A stretch of 64,000 nt of DNA from the NCBI GenBank assembly GCA_003260075.1, contig QLIY01000681.1:26238-90237 (forward strand). The letters are read 5' to 3'. Below, one piece after another: positions 1 to 64,000 of this stretch. The notes beneath the pieces were generated by a model, which worked only from the letters and a program-made list of their open reading frames with translations, had not been told where the DNA came from and searched no databases. Each line of letters begins with the position of its first letter. Position 1 is the first letter of the stretch. Origin of the DNA: Phallusia mammillata. Its lineage: Eukaryota > Chordata > Ascidiacea > Phlebobranchia > Ascidiidae. Both the position numbers and the translations under genes were made by a program.

Positions 1-1380
1 AAAATTAGTTACATGATTAGGTAGACCAGGGGGCAAAGTCAGAAGAACACTGCCACAATGCAAAGACTTTTCTGCTTTAGGCCAATTTTACAAACCGGTC
101 TGCAAAGGTAAAGATTTTTTTGGTAGTTAATTTGAGAAAAGAAAGGGCTCAATAACTTACTATACAGGTCTAATAGGTTTGGAGTTAAAAATATATTGAA
201 CTTGGTGATTGTTGGGCTGAAGAAAATTTAGTGACAAACTTTACGGTAAAACTGTGTTTGGTCATGATCCACCAATTGTGCCCTCCATTGGTTTTGCGCT
301 ACATGACGTTACACTGTTGTGCAAGTGTTTCAGGCTTGGTGATTGTTTTATCGCAATTGTGTTGCTATGTGTTCTTTCACCAAGCGAAATAAACTCAACT
401 TAACTTTGAAATCAGTTGTAATTTAACAAATGTGTGGCTTTTAATCAATGTTAATATCCAAACTGCGGTCAGACAATGTCTGGTTTTCCAACTTATTGAA
501 TTTTGTGTCCAGATATTGTTTAGCAAACAAAACAACCATGGTTCAGCTTATAACAGTGGTTTCCCTCTTTTGAGAAATTCCACCCTAAGCAATTCAAAAC
601 ATTTCCATTCCTCCCTAATACAATAGATAAAAGATGCTAAACCATACAACAATCCCTGGTCTTCTTTTTAACTTAACTATTCATAAACCCCATGGAAAAA
701 ATCAAACCAAATTCCCCCCCCCCCCCTCACAAAAGAGTGTGTTTGAGGCAATGTACGTAAAACATGAGTGAGAGGCATGCTTATTGACATCAAGTTGATT
801 AGTAGCTTGTTTAAACAAGCTTTTGACTAAAAGATGACATGCATAATACAGAATTGTGAGCATTAAAATTTGTTACATGATTAGGTGGACAGGGGGTGAA
901 AGTCACAACAATGTAACATTGCAAAGACTTTTTCTGCCTTAGGCCAATTTTACTATTAAGTCTGCTAATGTGAAGTTTTTGTGTTGATTTTTTTTGGGGG
1001 GGAGGGGGGGAGACATAGGGCTCAATTACTTACTATACAGGTCCAATTGGATTAGAGTTAAAAAATATATTGAACTTTATGATTGTTGGGTTCAAGAAAA
1101 TTAAAAGTGACAAACTTTGCAATGAAGCTGTGTGCAGTCATGATCCACCAATTGGGCTCTCCATTGGTTTTGCGCTACATAATGTTACACTGTTGTGCAA
1201 GTGTTTCAGGCTTGGTGATTGTTTTATCACAATTGTGTCGCTATGTGTTCTTTCACCAAGCAGAATAAACTGCCCCCCCCCCCAAAACATTTCCATTCCT
1301 CCCTAATACAATAGATAAAAGATGCTAAACTATACAACAATCCCTGGTCTTCTTTTCAACTTAACAAGTCATATTCCCAG
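1..1380. repeat. Two diverged direct copies of a ~650-bp repeat
   Basis: Sequence 1-655 recurs at about 866-1360 with roughly 90 percent identity, both starting near TTACATGATTAGGT and both ending near AATCCCTGGTC. The second copy lacks about 180 bp, which is replaced by an 11-nt C run at 1273-1283. A piece ending CTTTCACCAAGCG also occurs inverted near 29755-29830. No coding potential seen. Confidence 0.8.
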
Positions 1381-1535
1381 AGCTTAAGTGTCTATTTACA
1401 AACCATGTGTAAAAATCAAACTAAATTCCTTCTCAAAGTTTAAGAAATTGTTCTTTGGGTTCCTACCCGGTTCGGAACTACTGGTTAAACACAAAGTCCA
1501 ATTTTATAAAAAATAAAACACAAGTGTGCATTTAC

Positions 1536-56788
<55,253 letters not shown>

Positions 56789-56859
56789 CTTCAAAATAAA
56801 ACAATTGTGTTGTTTGATATGCAGTTCAATGTATATACACAGTGTATACATTCAGCGTT

Positions 56860-58200
56860 GTTAGTGTGCCATATAGCTATGGAACGATACCATATTTTCC
56901 AGCAAGTACCGAGGACCCCTTTAAAACATAAAGTATCGCATGTCTAGCATGTATAAGCGTTTACCGCATGTACCCGGGACTTTCCCTAACTTGTGTTGTA
57001 AGAAAATCAAATGTTAGTAGAAGCAGACTGTACAAAGTAGTGTTGTTAAAATGAGGCTGCAGTTAAAAGACCTAGGCTCACTAGTCACTAGTTTAATTGG
57101 TGTGTAACAACAAAATTAAGATAAAAATTGATAGGAGTTTGACTGGTGAAGTGGTTGTAATTGGTTTAAAGTCAGTACTTTGTGCCCCACTGCAGGCACA
57201 ATTTTACTTTATAAAATGTACTACTTTCTGTGTTACATTTTGTATTGTAGATTGGTAAAGTTTTTGTGATCAATAATAAATCATTCATTGTTACTGTTTT
57301 TGTTGCACAAGTTCAGACAGTCATTTCATTTTACTATGCTTTCTGGTGCAGGTTTTATGTGTTTTTGAACTAATTCGTGATTCCATTTTTCAGCAAAACT
57401 TTCAAGATAAATGTTTAAAAAAGTTCCTGCTAGAAAAGTCCAACAGTTTTTCTGAAAACATATTTGGTTATCATGTTTTAGTTTATTGACAGTGTTGTCC
57501 TAGTAGCAGTACAAAGATTCCAGCTGTGAATTATGATTGTACTGTATACTCATTTGCTGACATTATCAATAATATTTTGTGTTTTTTACTTTTTTATGGT
57601 GCTTCTTTGTATTTTTTTATTGTAACCCCAAAGACTAAATTGTAATTAAAATAAATTAAAAACCTAAAATACTTGTTGGAAACTTGAATTAGGTTTGCAA
57701 GTACTGCACAGATGGCTAGGGTAAATTTAATTTCAGAACATCAGCTAATGACTGCATAATGTATCAGTTGTCCATAAGTGGAAAGTATTGTACAGATGCT
57801 GAACGGGTTTTGAACTATATAACAATGCAGAATAGTTGACAGGAGAAAATTCCAAAAAATGTCCACTAGTATGTCAGTGCATTAAAATCATAAACGACGT
57901 GCAGATAAGTAATAATATAATTTATTCAATTTTTAGTCAGAAAGTGCAATAAAAAAATACCAAATACACATCAAAAACATACTAAATTTAGTTAGCAAAC
58001 GTGGAAAATAATGTGGTAAAACAAGTGGGGATAAAGGAAAGAATACTTTGACAATCATAACCCATTAGTACCAGAAAAAGGGGAAACACAGCAGATAGAG
58101 GTTGATATATATATATGCCACAGAACTACTGAATCAAAAAGGACTTTATCAAATGCACAACAAAGCAGCACCTATTTTGTTGTTATATAGACAATACTAG
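56860..58200. other. Non-coding stretch; part duplicated at the window end
   Basis: No exon is visible upstream of CTLD1 here. The part 56911-57146 is nearly identical to 63688-64000, including ACCGCATGTACCCGGGACTT. The rest (57150-58200) shows no repeat boundary or gene. Confidence 0.7.
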
Positions 58201-58213
58201 GCACTGCTTAAAG

Positions 58214-59072
58214 CAGGGGTTCTTAAACTGGGGGGCGTGAGGGGTTCTCAAGGGGGGCGCAGCACAATCTGGCTGCAAAGGTTTCACCTGAAAACAATTG
58301 TAAATGAATGCATAGGAATAATGTCGGCGCTGATTTCGAACTTATTGTTTGGAAATAAAGTAAACTCTTCATTACTGTGAAATGGATTTTCAGCCCACGA
58401 GGCGATTTTTATATAGGCGCCAAGATATGGTCGTTCCAAAAATCCATTTTAAATCTGTTAATTGTTAAATCTCATTTTAAAAGCAATGCATGTATATTAC
58501 GTCACAAGTACCAAAATAAGGCAATTGTTTGCTCACAATTAACACTTTGTGCCTTGTCTGTGACGTGACAAAACTGGCTTTGGATCAATCCTGGGCGTTG
58601 CAATCCCATGAAAGTAGGCACGGTAATATTAATTCTACATGTCGTGACAGTAAACTTTCGTAAGGCGTAGATTAATTTTTGAATGTAACAAAGTTATCAA
58701 TACGATATGCCAAACCAAAAATTGGGTCGCGAGCCGGATGAAATCACCTCGCAGGCCATAGTTTGGTGACCCCTGTGCTATATAGTTTTTCGCATCAGAA
58801 ATTGCCTTGACTTTTAGAGCATCAACAATTTCTGGGCGACATATGCGTAGTTTACAAGAATACTGGCAACGTCGCTCTGTGGGCGCAAAAGCCTTTGAAG
58901 TGGCTTTTCCAACGTTCGGAACTAACTTTATAGTAGCTTAAAGCGGACCTACGATGTATGTTGTCTCCGAAAAACAAGACAAGCATCATCAGTGCTAACG
59001 TTTTTTAGGGGGGGGTGAGAATAAATAAATAGTGTCAAGTGGGGCACGACCGAAAAAGTTTAAGAACCCCTG
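58214..59072. mobile_element. hAT-like element with nested copy
   Basis: Termini CAGGGGTTCTTAAACTGGGG and AGTTTAAGAACCCCTG with perfect duplication GCTTAAAG. A reversed relative of 55565-56059 ends inside it at 58775. Confidence 0.9.
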
Positions 59073-59605
59073 GCTTAAAGCATACGCATTCCAAACCATT
59101 TCTTGCTTGTGGACAGGCAAGGATAGAAAAAAAATCATATTTTATCACACTGACCAACTTCCAGAACCTGTCATCATTGATAGACTTCTGTGTCTTCTAC
59201 ATTCTAAATGCACTAATCTTTGCCAGCTGACAACCAATTAGAAAGTAAGATAAAAGTTGAGACTGATAAGCAACAAAAAAGCCAAATTCCAATGCAAGTC
59301 ATCATCACACTTCTTTGTATAATCCAACTTTAATGGACCAAACTTTGCCAAGTTTGTTTCCACATTCTCTGAAGGACCCATGACCATAAAATTGCCACCA
59401 AAACNCACACTCACAGCATCAGGCTTGAGCAAAATTTGTTTTCAAAACGTTACCACTTTGCCAGTTTTCACGAATGCTGCAGTTGCTAATGAGGTACACA
59501 TTTCACTTCCATTGATAAGTATTACGTAAGCATTAAGTAACTGACTATTACTTCAATGAGGAAACTAAAGGTTATGGTTTTATTTTTAAAAGATTAGTAA
59601 GTTAC

Positions 59606-59712
59606 CGTTGCCATATCATCTGCGGCTGCACCTGATAGAACCATGCTACATGCGGCTTGGATAACATATACACAATACACGTAAAACCTAGCATAGGAAG
59701 TTTTAAGTGATT
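59606..59712 (-). CDS. Possible upstream exon of the lectin gene (hydrophobic segment)
   Basis: Between a TGTTTCAG acceptor and a GTAACT donor, one frame encodes FYVYCVYVIQAACSMVLSGA, a hydrophobic stretch that could be a signal peptide. Its end phase (0) does not match the phase-1 start of CTLD1, so at least one more exon would be needed, and no in-frame ATG precedes the hydrophobic part. It lies about 450 bp from the RNF10 start on the other strand. Treat as a weak candidate. Confidence 0.22.
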
Positions 59713-60159
59713 CTGAAACAGATTTTTTTTACCAAATTTGTTGATAGCTTCAAAGTTTAAACAAAGACATGAAAAAACAGATTCTGCAGATTAAATGGCT
59801 ATAAACATATTGAAGTTTGCTATTTGTAACCTATTTTTGCAATTTTGTGTTGTAGGTGGAGAAACATAAGTTTCCCCATCTGTGGTAACCACTAAATTTA
59901 TTAAAAAAAACCTGCCCTCCTTTTGGGAGAGATTTTAACAGATTTAAGATCTGTTAAGTGAAGGGCTGTCACCTTCACAATCACCTCATTTTTTCTAACT
60001 TCTCCTTTGAACTCATCAACTAAATCATCTTCTACGAAGAATTACCTATTTTCAACATTTTGTGACGAAACATGGCATTTTAATTTTGAGTCAATATGTC
60101 TTCTATCTTCAACTCAAACCAATTGGTCTGTGAGGCTGTCTGTGCAACCCAAGTCTCTT

Positions 60160-63048
60160 ATGTCAATATCTCCAACCATGTCCTCCAGAACTGGTACTAT
60201 TCCCATTTCGAAAGTATCCAGCTCAGAAAATGTCTGTGCTAAGTCCAAAGAAGGTGAATAAAACCAAGTTTTACATTTGTCATGTGGTATTGCTTTTTAG
60301 TGTTACAAAATATAAACTTGTTGTTGGATGATGAAATAGATAGGCTGCTATATTTTTTATAAAAAAAGCATAACTAAACTATTCTTTTTTAAAACTTCTT
60401 TTTAGATCGTAAAAGAAACAACAATTTTGCTAAAGCTCCCAACTCCTATCACCAGGAAAACACCACTAGCAGTTATAGCTGTAATAGAGCTCCAGGAAAT
60501 GGAAAAGGTTCAGTTAATCAATTCCAGAAGCAACCCAGGTCTCGCTCTGGCTTCAAAAATGGTGGTGGACGTAGGAATCAGGTAAATGTATGTGTAAAAT
60601 CGACTGAGTTTTACAATTGATTGCCTTTTTTGGGAAAATAATTATTTTGTCAGTGTCATGGTCAACCAGTTAGATGGGTAATAAGTTAACAACCGTTTTG
60701 TTTTGTTAAAATAACTCTTATTTTCTTGATTGTAAGTCGCCCTCGATTATAAGCTGCCCTCGATTGTAAGCCCACGTTAAGGTGTCAAAACAATTATGTA
60801 ACTTACGCTTGATTGTAAGCCACATTTTGTGTTGTTAAGTTATATTGTTTAATAATGCTGCTTTATGCTGCTACATAGTACAACCGTTTGACAACAATTG
60901 TTAGTCAGGCAAGTAATTGTACCCAGCAGAGTGTATGTAAGTGTATATGCAACAGAATTTTTAATACAAAAGCAATAGAAAAAGCGTAAGTGTAGAAATA
61001 ATATCGGTTTGTTTGACATCAAAATGTAAGCCGCCCTCTATTGTAAGCTGCACAAACAGTAGGATAACAAATTTTTTTAGCCGCAGCTTACAATTAAATA
61101 AATACGGTAATTGCATTTCATCAGTTTATGCTTACCCACTATCATCACCACCATCATGTTGTCCACATTGGATTGCAACAAGTTGCTTACACTAAAAATG
61201 GTCTTTAACTCCAGATTGCAGTTTTACTGGAGTTTTTAAAAATATTATAAGGTGTGCGACATTGCAATGGGTTTTATTGGTAAATGCAGGTGAAAGCTGA
61301 ACAAAGAGATGCATTCTCACCTCTCCCTGTTGAGCAACATGGCAGCAAAAAGACAAACATGAATCATTTACTGAATTTCACATTTGATTCGAGTTTTGAT
61401 GAGTCCTCTCCAAGGACTGTCTCAAGAGGAGGTTATAATCGCTGGAGACAGGCTGGCCATCATCATCACTTCAAAAAGGAACAGTTTATTCAAGCAAAGT
61501 AAGTCATATTTTTAAACTATGTCAAATAAACATGAACCAATTGAAAATACTGCGGGTTTATCATTGCCCAAGTTTAAACTTATATTTCTTTACACAGTTG
61601 TCAGCTGGTTGTTAAAGAAGGACCTGATTACAGTTTTCATGTTGCTGATGCTGACCTCCCAATTGACTGGGAATTAATTGAGAAAGTGGTAAGTTCTGCG
61701 TTAAAAGTGATTTGCTGGCAATAGATTACATCCTTTATTAAGTACTGTATAATGTTTGTTGATTTGACTGTGGTGTACCAAGTTTAGAAAGTTTTACTTG
61801 GCACATATTTGTTGCATAGGTACACTTTTTTGTAAATAGATTGTTGATAAAATTGATGTGATGTGCTTAGAACATGTGGAGCCATGTGACACCCTTGTGT
61901 CCAATCTGTCTTGATTCTCCCAATGCTGGACGGGTTACGAAATGTGGCCACATTTTTTGCTGGCCATGCATTCTGCACTACTTAGCCCTGGACACAAAAT
62001 CTTGGAGAAAATGTCCCATATGCTACGAACCTGTGCACAAAAGTGATTTGAAAAGGTGAGCAAAGCCATCTTTGGCCCTCAACAGAGTTAAAAATTGTTT
62101 TTTAACTGAATTTAATAACAATAATTCACATGTTTCAGTGTTTCTGTCTATGAAGACCAGTTTTATGATCCTCAAAGCATACTGACAATGAAGCTAATGA
62201 AAAGGCAAAAGGGTTCCATGATTGCTTTTCCTGCAGACCATGATAGTGATTTCATGATGCCTTCTCATATGTCCTCGTTTGTTAGTGTTAGCAAATCACA
62301 AGTTCTGGTAAGTTAATACATTGTCATCTTTAGCACAATGTTTGCCATCATAACTTGTTTATTTGGTGTATTTGTATAGACCGCGGGCCAGGTCCGGTCC
62401 GCGACCACATTTGTGGTTTCCAAATCGTATTGATAACTTTGTAACATTCAAAAATTAATATACTCCTCACGAAAGTTTTCCTGTCGTGATATATAGAATA
62501 GTATTATTACCTAGTTTCATGGGATTACAACACCAAGGATTAATCCAAAGCCAGTTTGTAACATCACAGACAAGACTACAAGTGTCAATTGTGCGCAAAC
62601 AATTGCCTTCTTTTGTTACTTGTGACGTAATATACAAGCATTGCTCGAAAGATGAGAGGACCTATACAATTAACAGTGCATCACCAGATTTTAAATGGGA
62701 TTGTAGAAAGACCATAACGCTCCTGGAAAAATCACCTCGTGGGCTAAGTTTGGAACGGCAGCGCTAGGGCATATAAACTATGTGACCTGCGCGAATCATT
62801 TTTATTCTTATCCGGCCTGCAGTGAAAAAAGTTTGGTGACCCCTGGTATAGACTATTTAAAGGTACTAGCAACACAGGCTGTTTGGTGATAGAGGTAATG
62901 TGGGATCAAAAGGCAAATTAGTGTAAAAAATGTAATTAAAGTAGCTTATACAATGCATTCACAGTTTTGCATCATTTTTTTACAGACCCAACGAAACTTG
63001 AAGTATCTTTATGCTGCCCCAGAGCAAGTGATATCAAATATTGTTCAG
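60160..63048 (+). CDS. RNF10: RNF10, RING-finger E3 ubiquitin ligase (partial, seven exons)
   Basis: Exons 60160-60253, 60406-60581, 61290-61498, 61598-61688, 61871-62055, 62139-62307 and 62986-63048 join in frame. Signatures of RNF10: a basic N-terminal RKR stretch, [37 protein letters not shown], a C3HC4 RING from CPICLDSP to CPICYEPVH, and [19 protein letters not shown]10 ligases ubiquitylate 40S ribosomal proteins on stalled ribosomes; that role is from the family. The start at 60160 is the first ATG in frame; the frame is open further upstream to 60007 without ATG, so the true start could lie in an earlier exon. The gene stops at an N (63051) two bases into the intron, with well over half of a usual RNF10 missing. 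Confidence 0.93.
60727..61112. repeat. MITE-like repeat in RNF10 intron 2
   Basis: GTAAGTCGCCCTCGATTATA and similar TTGTAAGCCGCCCTC units at the left and inside are complemented by GCCGCAGCTTACAATTAAAT near 61080. No target duplication could be fixed. Confidence 0.5.
61871..62055 (+). CDS. RNF10: RNF10 RING-finger exon
   Basis: Exon 5 holds the whole C3HC4 zinc-binding [28 protein letters not shown], then [11 protein letters not shown]. The cysteine-histidine order (C-x2-C-x11-C-x-H-x2-C-x2-C-x12-C-x2-C) is intact, so E2 binding should be retained. The exon starts after TGCTTAG and ends phase 2 before GTGAGC. Confidence 0.93.
62382..62845. mobile_element. hAT-like element in RNF10 intron 6
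   Basis: Left end CGCGGGCCAGGTCCGGTCC, right end AAGTTTGGTGACCCCTG, perfect duplication GTATAGAC. Same family as 55565-56059. Confidence 0.88.
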
Positions 63049-63051
63049 GTN

Positions 63052-64000
63052 CCCCTGCTTTAGACGCTCACGGAACTAGTTCTAAAATAACAGGTGGTTT
63101 AAAAATATGCTGTGCTTTTTGTAAAATATGTTAAAAGGAATGCAACAAGTGTATCTAACGTTCTGTCTGCAATGTGCGACAATCATGAAAACCTAACTGT
63201 TACGTCGTAAAGGTGGACAATCTTTTCACATCAAAGTCTATGTAAAAGTTGTCTAACTCAGCAGTTAGCGATAGATCGTCATGAAGCAATTTTCTGTCCA
63301 AATTAATACAGCGAGTATGACAAAAGCTTTTGGGTTTCAACAATTTGGCCGATCAAACTAAAGCTCTCACATTGGTAAAAATCAGAGAATATACGTTTCT
63401 CCTTATACCCGCTGTGTTTTATGTGGACTTTGTTTTGCATGTTTGGGTCAAAGAAGTAGTGATGTTGCGGACGTGGCCCGTAACGATGCTCATGCAATAA
63501 CTTAAGAGTGTAGGCCTGGTATAGACAAAGGGGTCTGAGAGGTTGGAATCTCGCTGGAAAACGGGTTGCACTGAATCAGGTAATTTCCCATGATGTTGTT
63601 TGTTTTTTATTTACTGGTGTGATATAGACAAAAACCATAAATATGAGATGAACAAAACCACAGTATTTGAAAACAAGTGGCGGGGACCCCTTTAAAACAT
63701 AAAGTATCGCATGTATCGCATGTATCGCATGTATAGCATGTATAAGCGTTTACCGCATGTACCCGGGACTTTCCCTAACTTGTGTTGTAAGAAAATCAAA
63801 TGTTAGTAGAAGTAGACTGTACAAAGTAGTGTTGTTAAAATGNCTAACTTGTGTTGTAAGAAAATCAAATGTTAGTAGAAGTAGACTGTACAAAGTAGTG
63901 TTGTTAAAATGTGGCTGCAGTTACAAGACCTAGGCTCACTAGTCACTAGTTCAATTGGTGTGTAACAACAAAATTAAGATAAAAATTGATAGGAGTTTGA
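63052..64000. other. Non-RNF10 sequence after an N join
   Basis: After the N at 63051 the sequence starts with a hAT right end (CCCCTG) and carries no RNF10 exon. 63688-64000 copies 56911-57146 and contains a 67-bp direct duplication around the N at 63843. Confidence 0.75.

Noticed and set aside
59238..59432. Minus-strand open frame with FGGNFMVMGPSENVETNLAK and an N inside
   Set aside because: No splice donor follows and the phase does not connect to CTLD1; no family match recognised. It may be a chance frame or a decayed fragment.
60007..60159. Upstream extension of RNF10 exon 1 from a TTG
   Set aside because: No ATG in the extension; kept the first ATG at 60160, though an earlier exon remains possible.

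Overview
The window reads as nuclear DNA of an invertebrate animal: AT-rich, with short exons separated by introns of a few hundred bases to several kb, canonical GT/AG splice sites, and very many short DNA transposons. An invertebrate chordate, perhaps a tunicate, is my guess from the C-type lectin architecture and genome style. Nothing in the sequence fixes the species.

Two genes are supported. The large one lies on the minus strand, with coding exons from 56788 down to 1536, and is open at both ends. I can join 45 exons in one consistent phase chain (about 5.5 kb of coding sequence, about 1840 residues; the single break is in exon B6). From N to C it encodes a C-type lectin domain (CTLD1), a short linker, an EGF-like segment, two fused CTLDs (2 and 3), an extra CTLD C-terminal half, a divergent repeat module, a 13-residue micro-exon, CTLD4, and then fourteen copies of a roughly 79-residue four-cysteine module. 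Each module is made by two exons: an A exon, 154 nt in 13 of 14 copies, and a B exon, 83 nt in 12 of 14. I do not recognise the module as a named family. The protein looks secreted or cell-surface, carbohydrate-binding and modular. The second gene, on the plus strand from about 60160 to 63048, is RNF10, a RING-type E3 ubiquitin ligase. Seven exons are visible before it is cut by an N at 63051.

The introns are packed with repeats: hAT-like elements with 8-bp target-site duplications and several MITE families, some nested three deep; a Tigger/pogo-like element; tRNA-derived SINEs; a LINE 3' end; fold-back elements; and repeats carrying a CTGATGA-hairpin-GAAAC-AATAAA cassette.

About thirty poly-C or poly-G runs of roughly 10 nt or more occur, and many sit exactly at the junction of a direct duplication of about 50-250 bp. 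Some single Ns show the same arrangement. At one such junction one copy carries a MITE and the other is the empty site. I read most of these as uncollapsed haplotype or contig joins in a polymorphic genome, though a real G-tract-associated tandem duplication process cannot be excluded from sequence alone. The runs are C on the plus strand up to 41.6 kb and G from 48.3 kb.
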